Part shown: one piece after another, positions 1 through 13,100 of the stretch | How the letters are laid out: every line of letters begins with the position of its first letter | How positions within the stretch are numbered: position 1 is the stretch's first letter | Assembly (NCBI GenBank): GCA_029858285.1 | Contig: JAOUFN010000018.1 | Location: forward strand, 1-48,650 | Origin: Nitrospirota bacterium | Lineage (GTDB): Bacteria; Nitrospirota; JACRHL01 | Length of the DNA: 48,650 nt | Direction of reading: 5' to 3' | Notes under the pieces: model-generated | Seen by the model: only the letters and a program-made list of their open reading frames with translations | Database searches by the model: none | What the model was told of the DNA's origin: nothing | Made by a program: the position numbers and the translations under genes

Positions 1-226
1 AGCCCCGGCGGGCGTATTCGCGTAAAACATATGGCGCGGCCAGCTTCATCGCGAACCAGACCGCGTCTTTTCTTCCGCCCCCCGCAAGGGCAACGCAAGG
101 GGCTGAACGCCGCTTCTGCGCCCTTGAAAGGGTCTTCGCCAATGCGGTGGGGACGGGGGCGAAAACCGCATATTCGCCCCCTGAAAGGGCCGCAATCGGC
201 CCACGGCGACTGCCACGCAAAAATCG
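1..226. other. Non-coding left edge
   Basis: This stretch lies downstream of the leftmost minus-strand gene. Open frames exist on the plus strand but are Arg/Pro-rich GC artefacts without a ribosome binding site or recognisable domain. Apart from one short hairpin at 187-202 I see nothing functional here. Confidence 0.5.
187..202 (-). terminator. Weak hairpin terminator candidate
   Basis: A 6-bp perfect stem (GGGCCG/CGGCCC) with a 4-nt loop lies 25 nt past the stop of the FN3 gene. On the minus strand it is followed by only three T residues. It could end the giant-protein/FN3 transcript, but the U-tract is poor. Confidence 0.3.
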
Positions 227-1171
227 CTAGGGGGAAAGCAGAACCGCTTCGGAAGGCGCCGACTCGCAGCCGCTGCCGGAGACGGCGACTATGCGATAGG
301 CCACCGCAGCGCCGTTCATGGGCTCCGCATCCAGCCAGCGCACCTCGGTGATCGGGCGCTGGGTAAGGCGACGATAAACCGGGGGGGCGCCGCCGGAACT
401 GTCTCCGGGGTTGTCGCTGCGTTCCACCTGATAGCCCGCCACACGCCCGCCAGCCACCGGCTGCCACACCACCAGCACGCCGCGCCGCGTGACGCGCGGA
501 ATCATCGGCGCGTCCGGCGCCGCTACCGTTCCCGCAGGGGCCGTGCCCAACGGGCCGATGGTCACCTGCAGGACGTGGGTAGCCAACGCCGTCCCGCTGG
601 AAATCACCGGGGCCGGAAACTGGAACTGACGCGCCTGCGTCATGTCCAGTTCCGTGCCGGTGGCCGGATCGGCCAGCAGCAGGGCGCGGCCGCCGCACAC
701 GTCGCCGGAGGACGGCATGTCCCACGTCAGGGTGACGGTGGCGCCGGGCGCCACGGCCGCCCCCAGACCACTGGGCGGCGTGGCCACATGCAGTTCCCAC
801 ACGTCGGCGTCGCCGCGCACGTCCCGACGCAGATCCGCCGCCGCGGGACCGCCGCTCGGCACCGGTGGCCGGAACCAGGCCTGCACCGGCCCGGCCTGCA
901 CCGCCGGACTGTCCACGCCGGGGTCAAAGGCGGTGCTGGCGCCGGTCTGGATGGCGGCGGTCACCCGCGCGGCGGCCACCGAGGCCCCCCAGGGTACCGA
1001 CGCGGTCAAATTCAGGGCCACGGACGGGGACGCGGGGGACTGGGCCAGCACCGGAGACCCCGCCGAGACGACCAGCAGGCCACATGCCAGGGCCAGCCAC
1101 GCTCCGGCCCGCCATAACCGGCGAGGGGGCATCTGAAGCGGAGCGGGCTGAAGCGGAGCGGGCAGCATCAT
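227..1171 (-). CDS. Secreted protein with C-terminal fibronectin type III domain
   Basis: A 314-residue protein. An N-terminal Arg pair followed by a hydrophobic stretch (about residues 17-43, ending near VLAQ) looks like a Sec signal peptide. Residues about 45-215 form a beta-rich region of unknown family, with a pattern of Trp, Gly-Asp and Leu-Leu-Asp motifs like beta-sandwich accessory domains. Residues about 219-314 look like one FN3 domain (a VVWQPV strand, a GYQVERS strand and a YRIVAVSG strand). The ATG overlaps the stop of the 4152-residue gene as ATGA, and a GGAGGT sits 9 nt upstream of it, so the two are probably co-translated. FN3 domains are binding or spacer modules, so a surface or partner protein of the giant protein is the likely role. 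No enzyme motif is seen. Confidence 0.7.
   Translation of the reverse strand: MMLPAPLQPAPLQMPPRRLWRAGAWLALACGLLVVSAGSPVLAQSPASPSVALNLTASVPWGASVAAARVTAAIQTGASTAFDPGVDSPAVQAGPVQAWFRPPVPSGGPAAADLRRDVRGDADVWELHVATPPSGLGAAVAPGATVTLTWDMPSSGDVCGGRALLLADPATGTELDMTQARQFQFPAPVISSGTALATHVLQVTIGPLGTAPAGTVAAPDAPMIPRVTRRGVLVVWQPVAGGRVAGYQVERSDNPGDSSGGAPPVYRRLTQRPITEVRWLDAEPMNGAAVAYRIVAVSGSGCESAPSEAVLLSP
1133..1162. repeat. 15-bp direct repeat, two copies, in the FN3 gene
   Basis: The unit ctgaagcggagcggg occurs twice, head to tail and perfectly. Read in the gene it encodes a duplicated Pro-Ala-Pro-Leu-Gln just after the start codon and before the hydrophobic signal segment. It is in frame, so copy changes would only lengthen the N-terminus. 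Confidence 0.9.
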
Positions 1172-4100
1172 GGCCGGGGCACCTCCACGCTGTAACCGGA
1201 GCCGGGCACCGGAACGGTCAGGCGGATGAAGTAGGAACGCCGCGGCAGCAACATGTCGGCACTGCCCACCGGCTGGAACAGCACTGCACCGGCGCTGTCG
1301 TCCAGGAACAGCAGGGAACCGTCCACGATGCCTGCGGCCACCGCCTGGGCGAAGCTCCAGTTGGCTCCGGCGGGGCCGCGCACCACCAGGCTGGAGACCG
1401 GCGCCGGTTTGGTGAACGGGCTGGAAATCAGCGTCAGGCCGGTGCCCGACAGGGGGATGGGCGGATAGCTGCCCAGGTCGGCCCCCGCCAGGTTCAACAC
1501 CGAACTGGAACCGGAAGCGGCCACGAACACGCCGCCGCCCGGCACAAAATTGGCGAGCGTCGCAGTCAGGGGCACAAAGTCGCCATCCGGGAGGCCGTCG
1601 CCGTTGGCGTCCACGCCGCGCGTCGGATCCCAGCCCCAGGCGCTCACGCCCTTTGTCTGGCCGGGCCCGCAGGCGCCCACCGCGCCGCTGCCCGAGGCGG
1701 CCACGCCACCGGAGACACAGCTTCCGACAATCGGCAACAGGTTGCTTTGCAGGTCCGCCGGGCTCAACTGGCCGGGCACCGAAATGGCGTTCAGGCCGTT
1801 CCGCAGCGCGCTCTGGAACACCACCTCGTTGGAAGTCACCGAAACCCGTCCGGCGGCGTCATAGGCCAAAAGCACCACATACACGCCGGCATTTGCGGGC
1901 AGACCGGTGAGGGTGAACTCCTGCCGCGTACCAGGATCGGCGGGCAGCAGCGGCACCCACACGCGGCTCACCGACACCGGCGGCGCCAGCGCATTGGGCT
2001 GCAACGCCCAGCGGAACTCATAGCGGGCGGCGCGGCCACCGGCGGACTGTGGCGCGGTCCAGAACAGCCGGGCCTCGTGGGTGCGTACCGATCCCGTCAC
2101 CAGTTGCAGGTCGCCCACCCCGTCCGGCCCGGAAGAGCCCGGCACCGCATCCACCGTGGTGGTGAACGACACCACCGCGTCGGTGACGCGGAACAGCTCC
2201 ACCGGGCGCCGCTCGCGCACGCCGTTGACCCAATCCCAGCGTACCGGCACCAGCGCCACGTGGTAGGTGGTGCCGGTGGCCAGGCCGTACACGGTAAAGG
2301 TTTGGCGGCTGCCCGCCAGGGTCGGCAACGGCACCCCCTGCACCGGCGTGGCCAGTGCGAAGCTGGCGGCATCGGTGATCGGGAGGGTGGCCAGACGCAT
2401 GTCGTAGCTCTCGGCGCCACCCGCAGGAACGGTCCACACCAGCGTGGCGCTGCCACTGCCGATCTGGTTCACGCTCAGGTCGGTCACCGGGGCCAGGGGC
2501 GCCAGGGCCGTGGTGAAGCTTACCACGTTGGAGATCGGCGCGTAATGGCCGGGATTGGCGTCGATGCCCTTGACCGCAAAATGATAGGTGATGCCAGGAG
2601 CCAGGCCGGTCACCAGCCAGGTGGTGGCGGTGCCACGGGTCTCTCCGGCCACCACTACCGGCGCCACAAACTCGGAACGCTGCACCTTGTCGAACGGAAT
2701 CGCAAAGTTGTTGTTGCCGCCCACTTCGGAAATGGGCAGCGTGGCAATGCGCAGGTCGTACCCCAGCACCGCGCCGCCCGGGGTCACCCCGGCATCATTG
2801 CCGACGCCGGTCCAGGTGAGGCGAACCGTGGTGCGGGGATCGGGGCCCGCCACCACCGCCAGGTTGGTCACCGCCTCCGGCGCGACGGCGTCGTTGCTCA
2901 GAATCACCGCCAGGGTGGCCATGGGTGACAGGTTTCCGTGCAGGGTCTGGGCGCCGCTGGCGGCATCCACGGTGTTCGGGCGGTCCCCGGCGCGCAGCGC
3001 CACATACCACGTGCCCGGCGCCTCGCCGACCAGGGTGCGGGTGAAATCAATGAGGGCGGATTCGGCACTGCCAGAGGTCGCGGGCACCGGCAGCGGAAGC
3101 ACCTGCTCGGCATCGGCAAAGCACACCTGGGTAGCGGCCGGATCGGCCAGCAGGGCGGCGCAATCCACCGCGCCGCTGCCGTCCACGATCTGGCGGTTCG
3201 ACCAGCGCAGATCATAGCCGCCCGCACGGCCCGTGTTGCCATCGTCGCCGGGAGCATTCCAGCCGACGCGCACGCCGGTGGCGGTGCGCCCGGTCTCTGT
3301 CAGGAGCATGCCCGCGGGGGCCACCAGATCGGCCTCGTAGGCCACGTCCACCGCGCCGCCAAAATGGCGCGACACGCCGTTGGCGGCAAACGTATCCGCG
3401 CGTTCGGCCCAGCGGGTCACACTGCCCGAATCGGCGATGACGCTCTGCCCCGCCCACCCCCGGCCATCCCAGCGGTACATCGCGGTGGCCATCTGAATGC
3501 TGTAGTAGATACTGGACGGAGACGCGCCATCCACGATGGTCATCAGCATTTCGTCCGACCACGGATCCGCCACGATTTGCATCGCCGCCGGCACCGTCTG
3601 CACTCCCAACTCCGACGTCCCGAGTATCGCCCTGGACGGCACCAGTTGTGGAAGTTCCTGAACTTCCGCCGACCAGCCACCGGCGGCGGTCCAGGTGCGC
3701 GAAAGGATTCGGGACGAATCGGAATAAACCGTGACCAGTCGGCCCCGACCGTCCCACGCCAGATCAAAATTCCGCCCGGCCGCCACGCTGGTGCCGGAAA
3801 CATAAGAGGAGGCGGAGGCACGCAATCCCGGCGCGCTCCATGCGCCATTCCAGAAGGCGCTCACCAGCGCGTGCTGGCCACTCGACTCCAGTTGGGCAAA
3901 CACCGCCACCCGGTCGCTGGTGCGATCCGCTTCGGCCTCGATAAACACCGGGCCGCCGCTCGAGGACACCGCGCTGACACTGCTGGTGCCGCTCCAGGTC
4001 ACGCCGTTCCAGGTTGTCGCATACAGGCTGCCGCTGCTGCCCTGCCCCCACACCACCACGGCGTTGCCGCTGAGTGCCTGCCAGGCGCCGTCAAAGGACG

Positions 4101-7100
4101 GCTTCAACACGCCGGCGAAATACTGCCCGCCGTTGGACGGCACCAGGACACCGGGACCGAACTGGGTGACAAACGCCCCGCTGGCGCCATCCCACACGGC
4201 GGCATGAATCTGCCGGGCCTCGGTGGAATAAACCAGCAGCATGCGCCGGGTACCCGACTGGGGAATCAGGCGCACCCAGCGCACCGGAGAGGACGTGGTG
4301 GCCAGCGGCTGCCCGGCGGGCTGCACCACGAAGGGGCCGGTCACCGCACCGGTGGCGCCATTGATGAACTTGTAGTAAAGCCGGTTGTCGGTGGCGCCGT
4401 AAACCAGCAGGGCGTCGCCGTTGCCCCCCTGCTCGAAGGCCAGGTCGAAGGCCTGGGTCAGCGTCGAGGAGGTGGAACCCAGAACATCCGCCAGCGTCCA
4501 GTTTGTACTGCCCGCCACGGAACGGTACAGGCGCACGCCGCTGGCGGAGGGCACCGCGAGGGTGCCTGCGGCGCCGACCGCCATCAGGTACTGGCCGGGC
4601 TGCATCGGGTTGCTGCGCACCACATTCCACAGGTCGTTACGGGTGGTGGTGTGGGGGATCGCGCTGGAGGGGCCGCCGGAAAGCACCGGCTCGGCCACCG
4701 GGGCGGCGCCCAGCCAGTCACGGACCTTCAGTCCCTGGGTGCTGTTTTCCGCCAGATAGGCAACCTTGCCCCGCGTGCCCTGGCTCTGCGCCACCAGACT
4801 GATCCGCGCCGGGGACTGGCCGCCATCCGGGTTGGTCACGCTCAAAATGTACCCCCCCTGCGCGGTGGCGGCGACGCTCAGCACCGTCTGCATCGACGTG
4901 CCGCTCACCCACCCGGCCTGCACTCCGGCAATGCCCGGATCCAGGTCGAACACCGTGATGCCGCCCACGCTCCCGGTGCCGTCGGAAACCACGGCGACAT
5001 CGGCCCCCGGCTGGAACAGGGCGCCGTCGATGCGCACGGTCTGGCGCGAGGCTCCCGGTGCGAGGGTGGCCGGGTTCAGCCCGGTGATTGTCGGCGCGGC
5101 GTTCACCTTCAACAGTGCGGCACGCGTATCCGTGGCCGCCCCGGAGGTGACCTTGACCGCCACCCGGCCGATCGGAGTGGATGGGGCAAGGGTAAGATCG
5201 AAAGTCGCGCTGCGACCGTCCACCGCCACCACCGGTGCGGTGAGGGAAATACCTGGCCACGGGCTGCCGGTGGCGGCATCCACGAACTGCATGGAGAAGC
5301 TGGCCGGGTTGAACCCGACACCCGCCAGCACCACCCCGGACACGGTGCGGGCCGTGGGCAACAGACCCAGGGCGTCCGCCACCCGGGTGGCCGAAGACGG
5401 CAGTTGCAGCTTGCCGATGGTCGGCCCGCTCCCGGTGACCAGCAGGAAGTCGGCGATTTCGATCTTCGCCCCGTCGCCGTTGGTGACGCGCACGGTCCGG
5501 TAGCCGAGGGGCGCGCCCGCCGTAACCGAGAGGGACAGGTTGATGGCGCCGGCGGTCGCCCCCGACACGCTGGCGGTGATCGCGGTGTCGACCACCATGT
5601 TGCCACTGCCGTCGGCGCGCAGGAAGGCCACCGCCGGATTGGCCGGGGTGGTCACAAAATTACTGCCGGTGATGGTCCGCGCCGCGGTGGCGCCAGCGGC
5701 GATTTCCGGGGCCGGGGTCAGGGTGGTGGTGTCCACGATGCCGGTGACGGCAAAGCCCGCCAGCACGCGCACCGCGCTGGACAGGGTGAAGCGGCCGCCA
5801 TCCGGGTTTTCCACCGTCAGCGGGTGCCACCCCAGTGACGCCAGGGGGTCTACGGTGACCGTGAGCTCCAGCCCGCTGCTGTTGAGCGAAACTTTCGTCA
5901 CCCGCACATCGGAACCACCGCTCGCCACGCTGCATCCGGAGCCCGCGCAGACGCGGGGCGTGTCTACAAAATTGAACCCACCCACCGCCAACCGGGCGCC
6001 CGTCGCGCCGCGCACCAGCACCGACGGCGCCACCGTGGCCACCACCGGGCGCGGATTGACGGTGAAGGCGTGGGACGCATAGGCACCGGACCGGGACAGG
6101 GTCACCGTGCCGGTCCCCGGCGCGGCGCCCGCATCCACCCGCACCGGCACCGTCACCGTGCTGATGGTGATGCCGCCGATGGACGCAGAACGCACCGCCA
6201 GTGTCGTCTCGGCAGAGGGATAGCTCTGGCTCTCGTCATACACCGAGCCGGTCTTCGAGGTCAGGCGATGAATTCCGGGGTTGCTGAAATGAATGTTCCC
6301 CAGGCTCAGGCTGGAACCGAATTCCGTGCCGGTGAGGGTCACCGCAGCCGTTTCCGCCCCGGCGCCCACCGCCGCCTGGCCGGTGGAGCCCACCGTCACG
6401 TTGGAAAGCTTCAGTACCCGGGGCAACACCACGGAAAGGGACGACCGCAGGATGACCGTGCCGCCGTTGGGGTTGGTGACGACAATGTCCATGGCGGTAA
6501 TGTTGGCGGTGCTCGCCACGCTCACCTGCGCCAGGAGGGTGTTGACATCGGTGCGCTGCACCTGATTGACCAGGAACCCGTTACTGCCATAAAGGGCGTT
6601 GGAAACCGCCACCGCCGACTGCGGGTGGAAGCCGCTGCCGGTGAGGGTGATCCACGCCGTCTCACCCCGCGCCACCGAGGTGGGCGAGATGCTGGTCAGG
6701 GTCGGCGCCGGGTTCAGATTCAGCGCTGCGGGCAGCACCCCGGTGCCGCCGTCCGGATTGGTCACCCGCACCCCCACCAAGGTGCTCGCCTTGAGGCTCG
6801 GCACGGTCACGCTGGCCGTGATGCTGGCGGTGCCGACACCCGTCGTCACGCTGCCGGCCCCGACCACTGCGGGCAGGCCATCGCCCGAGGCATCGTCCAG
6901 GGAAATCACCGCGCCGGGGACGATCTGGGTCCCCTGCACCGTCAGGGTGAAGGTGGCGGTGCCGCCAGCCGGGGCGCTGGAGGTCAGCGCCGGGCGCGGA
7001 TTGACGGTCAGGCCACCCCGCACGGTACTGGCGCCGGTAGCGCCGGTCACGGTCACGTCCGCCGCCGTGGGCGCGGTGCCGCCCAGCACCGCCGTGGTCA

Positions 7101-10100
7101 CGGTCACCGCCACCTGTTGCAACCCGCTGGCGGTCGTCTGGCACTGCGCGGGAACACTCAAACAGCCCCCCGGCACCGCCGTGATGACGGCATTGGCGCC
7201 CAGGGAGGTGGCGATGCCGGTCACCTGCGACGCGCCCACCGGCGAAACAAAATCGTATCCCCACAACACCGCAGGCCGCCCGCTGACCCCTTCGCCGATC
7301 ACGGCGGGAGTCAGGTCCGTCACCACCGGCACGCTGCCGTCGGCGCTGAGTACCGCAAGGCCCCCGCGCAGCAACGCGATGCCACGCCCCTGAACCAGTT
7401 GCAGGTCGTACAACCCCAGGGGGGCCGAGGCCGCCACGCTCAGGGACGAAATCACCAGTTGATTGACGGAAGAGGCCGCCCCGTCCACCGTGGCGGAGAC
7501 GCACGGCACGCCAAGGCACATCGGTTCGACACCGCCCTGCAGAAAGTGCAGCACGGCACCCGCTTCAAAGTTGGTGCCGCCCGCCGTCCCGGTCACGGTT
7601 TGCCCAACCACCACCTTCGCGGGGGACAGGCTCAGCAGCGTGACCTGGGGATGCACCGACACACCGCCGAACAGGATGGCGCTGCCACGGGATTCCCTGG
7701 GCACCGCCACGTCTCCCCCCAGCGCCACCAGGTCTCGCGCCCCCAGCGCCGCGTCGGCGGCCACCGTGAACGGCGCGCTGAAGCCGCCCGTCGCGCTGGC
7801 CAGAAGGCCACCGCTCACACCGGTTCCCAGCACCTGCAGGAAGTCACCGGCGGCCAGCCCCCCGGTCAAGGTGAAATTGCCCGCATCCCCCGGATACAAC
7901 AGGGCGGGAGTGATCGAGGCGATGTCGCGCTGTGGCTGGTGGAGACAGGTTCCGGCACTGCCAATGTAGAGTGGATCGGTGACTCCCGACGTCCCCCCCG
8001 GACCGCCGGAACAGTCCAGCGTGCCCGCGAACGGCAACCCGCTGCGGTAGTACACCGCCACCCGGCCGCCACCGCCGCCCGAGCCCTGGTATCCACCCGA
8101 GCCGGTATTGGACGAGCCCGCGCCACCACGTGCCGCGATCACCCCGGTTCCCCCCACGCTCCCGGCACGAATCAGCACCGAGCCGCCGGAGCCGCCACCC
8201 GCGCCGTTGCCGCCCGGTACGGTGGCAAGGACAGAGCTGGTGGTGCTGCTTTCCGCCGCGACGCTGCCGGCTCCACCGTTGGAACTGATGGTGCCGTCGT
8301 TGACCAGCCCCAGGCCCACGTCCAGGACCATGGCGCCGCCCCCGGAACCCCCGAAGCGCCACCATCTTTCACCGGAGCCGTTCAATGCCACATAGGCCAG
8401 CCCGCTGCCGCCGCCGCTGCCCGCCATCAGCGGGGCGCCGCCGATACAGTCGGGGCTGACACACTTGCCGTTCAGGTCGTTGGCGGAGCCGCCAAGCCCG
8501 GTGCGCGAGCCGTCGGCGCCGCGCCCGCCATAGCCGCCGCCGGTAGCGCCGGAAGCGGCCAGAAGATCCAGCCGCCCCGACTGCACGCCGCCTCCGAAGC
8601 CCGTCCCCGGGGCGCCCTTGTGTCCCCCGGACTGGCCGTAGGAATTGGCCGAGATCAAACCACCGGCTTGCACCGTCAGGTTGCCCCCCACCTTAAGGCG
8701 CGCAAAAGAGTTGGCCGAATCCACCAGCAGGATGCCGCCACCCCGCACCAGCACGTCACCCGAAACCACCACCTGAATGTCGCCAAGCAGGGCCAGCACC
8801 GCACCCGTGTCCACGGTAATCGAGGAGCAGGCCAGGGGCGACCCGGTGGAACTCAGGTCCACCCGCGTTCCGCTGCCGATCGCGTCGCACGCGCCGGGCG
8901 CGGCCACCGGCACCAGCAGCGGAGGAGACGTCAACTGGCCGTCCGGATTCAGCACCGCAATGGAAATGTCCGCCAGCGCCGTGACGTCCAGGGTCAGGTT
9001 GATCTGCGTCTGGGACACCACCTGCTGGGACACCAGCACACCCCCACCCCTCACCTGCACCGATGCGCCGGACATGAAGCCGGAGCCCGACAGCGTAAAC
9101 AGCTTGCCCGATTCGCCCAGCGTGGCGGAAACCGGAACGATGCCGGAAATGCGCGGCACCGGCCGCACCGTAATGGCGGAGGCCAGAACTCCCCGGCCGC
9201 CATTGGTGTCCGTCAGTGTCAGGCTGCGGGCCGTATCGAAGGGGGCGTCCGGGGCGACGGTGAGGGTCATCTGCAAGGCGGTGTCGCCGAGCACCGTCAC
9301 GCCGGAGACCCCGATGCCGGTACCGCTCAGGGTCACCGCCGTGGCCGGATTCAGCAGCGTAAATCCACTGCCGGCCACCTGCGCCGTCACCACGCCGCCC
9401 TGCGCCACCGTGGTCGGGGTGATGGCCGTGATCGTGGGGCCGGAAATGACCCCGAAGAAACCGGGGGTGGTCACCGTCGTGGTGCCACCATCCGCATTCG
9501 TGGCGGTGACCGGGCGCGCCCCCGGCGCCGCAGCGGCGGCCACGTCGACGGTCACCAGGGCGCGGTTGGTGGCGGACAGGGTGACCGACTGCACCGCAAT
9601 GCCCACACCGAACGCAAATTGCACCCCACCCTGGAAATTGGCGCCGTCCACCACCAGAAGCTGGGACACCGCGCCAGTGGAAACCGTGGCCGGGGACACC
9701 GCCGTCACGACGATGTAAGGCAGAACGTTCATCAGGCCGTTGCCGACTCCGGTGCTGCTGTCGGTGTTGACCACCGTCACATCGGAAAGGCCGGGGGCGG
9801 CGTTGCTGTCCACCCCGACGGTCAGCGACAGACGGTCCACGCCACCTGCGGAGGAAAACACCGGTGCGGCCGCCGCGTGAATGCCCGGATTGGAAAAAAC
9901 AACCACCGCGCCGGGGGCAAAGCCGCTTCCCTCCACCTGAACCTGGACCGCCCCGGCGGTCTGCACCCCGCAACCGGCAGGGGCGACGGGAACGCAGGCG
10001 GGATCCCCGACACCGGGGGTGGTCAGAACCCTTGTGATCACGGGGCGGGGCAATACGGTCAGGCCACTGCCCAGAGCCGCCGTGGCACCCCCCGGATTGA

Positions 10101-13100
10101 TAACTTGCACCCCCTTGCTGCCGGGCTGGGACGCGGCGCCGATGTCCAGCGTCACATCCAGCAGTGAGGGGGTGCGGTAACGCGTGCCGGTGACCGTCAC
10201 GGCGGCATCGGACACCACAACCCTGGGCGGATTGATGAAGCCGGAACCCGTCACCTGGATCACCTGCCCGGTGGAGTTGGCGCGGACTGCCGCCGGCTGC
10301 ACCCCCTTGTAGGCGGTGCCGGTAACCTGCAACGGTTGAGGAACGCCCGCGCCGAACTGAATGGACTGTCCCTGCCGGGCCACCGGGGTGCCGTTGGCCG
10401 ACGTCCTTCCTTCACTCCAGACCAGGCCGTCCCACACATAGGTGGAAAGGGTCGTGGGCCGGGCCGGGTCGCCATTCCAGTCCACCGCCGCCACCAGCAG
10501 CATGGTGGTGGTCGGGTCGGCCACGGCGGTGATGCGCAACGGTCGCGGCATGGATGCCGGCAGGGGGGACAGCACGGGGGGCACAAGCGCGCTCGGCAAG
10601 CCCCATCCGGTCAGCGGCGTCCACCACCGGGCCTGCGGCCCATATTGACCATCCAGCCCGTACACCACCGCCAGCCGCTCCTCGAGGGACGACCAGACAA
10701 TATCGAAAGGCACCACGCCCGCCACCGTCGGCAGTACGTCCGGCGCGGTAACCAGGGGCTGGGGCAACTCCTGCGCGAACAGTCCCCAGATGGTCCCGGA
10801 CCAGAACTGGGCGAAAAGCTCCCCGCCTTCGGTGGAATTCACCAGCACCACCCGTTCGGAGGTTCCCGCAGCGGCCAGGCGCACGGTGCGCAACACGGCG
10901 GTCGGGGATCCGGCGGCGAACAGGGCCGGGATTACCGTCCAGGTGCCTCCGGTGCTGTCCCACACCGCGGAGTCGGGGACCACGGAACCCGCCTTGCCCC
11001 ACGCCACCATGCCACGCTGCCCCGCCCCCCAATAGGTGACGTCAAACGCCCGCGCGGCCACCGTGGAAAGCCCCGGCCCGGTCAGCGGATCGGCCAGCAG
11101 GCGCGGCCCGGAGAAAACCCCGGAAGCCCCGGTGGCGTTCCATTCGGCGGCGCACAGGGTGCGGTCCTGGCGCGCGAAGGCCAGCAACACCCGGTTGCCG
11201 GCGCGGTTGGCCGCCAGACGCACCCAGGCCACCGGGCTGAGGGCGTTGTCGCACTGGGCAATGCCCGGCGGGAACACGCCGTCCGGCGTGCCGTTGAACG
11301 CGGTCCGGAAATACAGTTTGCCGTCCGCGCCGCCAAAGGCCGCAAAGAACCCGGCGCCACTGCCGGCAGCGGACACCGCGGCCACGTCAAACGGCTGGCT
11401 TGCACCGGCAGGCAGGGTCACCGGCGGGGTATCGGCCCACACCCCGGCGCTGCGCCTGCGGAAGCTCAGGGTGTCACCCGTGTCCCGCAACCCCACCATC
11501 AAGTCACCCGACGGCAGCCGGGCGAACACCAGCGCTGCGGCGGTCTGCGGCAAGACGCCCCCCACCCCGGCCGGACTGCTCCAGCCAAAACCGTTCCAGC
11601 GCCGCGACAGGGGTTGCACGCTTCCATCCAGCAGCAGCATGTCGGCGCTGTTGGTGCCGGGCGGGACCGGCATGATGTTCAGGGGCACAGGCGTGGAAAC
11701 GGCACCGGCCACATCGTTGTTGTTGATCCACAAATCGCGGCACGGGGTGCCGGGTGCAGGGGTGCTGGTGCAGGTTTCGGTGAGGTTCACCTCGCCCTCG
11801 ACGGGCACGCTGACCCACGCGGTCATTTGGGTAAAGCTGTCGTAGCGCGAGGTGAGGGTCACCCCCGTGCCGCCCGGGATGACCGTGGCGCCAGGAATGA
11901 ATCCGGTGCCGAGAACCGTGACCGGCACCGAGGTTTGACCGGCGAACAGCGACGCCGGGCTGATGGAGGAGATCACCGGGAGAGACTGCACGACCAGAAT
12001 TCCGGGGGTCTGGGCCACGCCGCCGTCCGGATTGGTTACATCGACCGCAACGTTGCCCGCGGTGGCGGACGCAGAGATGAAGATCGGCACCGACAGGGTA
12101 CCCAGTGCGGTGTCCACGGTAGCCGGGCCGGTGGCGGACACCGCCAGGTCACCAAACGCGACACCCGCGCCGACCTGGAAGTTCTGTCCCGCCAGGGTCA
12201 GGGTGTAGTTGAAGCCTCGCGGCGCCGGGGCGCCCGCCACGCCGTTCACCCGCACCTGGGTGATCACCGGGCCGGGAGAAACGCTAAACGCGGACACCGG
12301 AGTGGAGGCGGAGCCGTCGGCATTGATCACCCGCACCGGCTTGGGTCCGGGAATTGCCCCCGCACCGATGGACACAAACGCATCCAGCCGGTTGGGCGGC
12401 GTGACCGTGACACTGGTGATGGTAATGCCGTTCTTCGTCAGTCCGGGCCGGGCGCCATCAATCTCCGGCACGGCTGCGGTACGGAAGTCCGCCCCCGTCA
12501 CGGTGATCGGAACCGCCGGGCTCCCCTGACCGCGAACCGCCGGTGTAATGGCGGTAAACGTCGGCGCCACGCTCCGCAACGTAACGTGGCAGCTCCCCGC
12601 CGCCCCGTTTTCGACATATTTCGGGTCACTCGGGAGCCCCGCATTGCCACGTGGGCCGCCGGGGCAGCTCAGGGCAGTGGCATCCACCAGCGTTGGATCG
12701 CGGTAATACACGGCGATACGGCCACCACCACCGCCCGCGCCCGCGGAACAGCCATATCCGGAACCGCCATATCCGGAACCGCCAGCGCCGCCCTGGGCGC
12801 TCAGGTGCACACCCGCCGGCGCCTGAAGCCCGGCGGTGATCAGTCGCACCGTACCGCCCGAGCCACCGCCGCCGCCACCGCCGTCGCTCTGGAAAACGCT
12901 GAATATCCCCGGCCCCCAGGTCTGCCCACCGGTGCCGTTGGCGGTGATCAATCCGTTGAGGGTGGAGATGCCCCCGACCTGAATGAGGATGCTGCCGCCG
13001 CCCTTGCCACCGGCCATCTTGTTGACGTTGAACGCATTCCGCCCCATGCCGCCGGAACTGCCCGGCAGTTGGGGGCCGAGGGATTCCTCGTAGGCAAGCC

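Noticed and set aside
865-5838. Other long plus-strand frames opposite the giant gene
   Set aside because: The same compositional artefact; no recognisable protein features.
6070-10167. Very long plus-strand open frame (1365 codons) antisense to the giant gene
   Set aside because: It is Arg/Gly/His-rich without any domain or start signal, a typical GC-rich shadow of the minus-strand TIG gene, which has clear repeats and a signal peptide.
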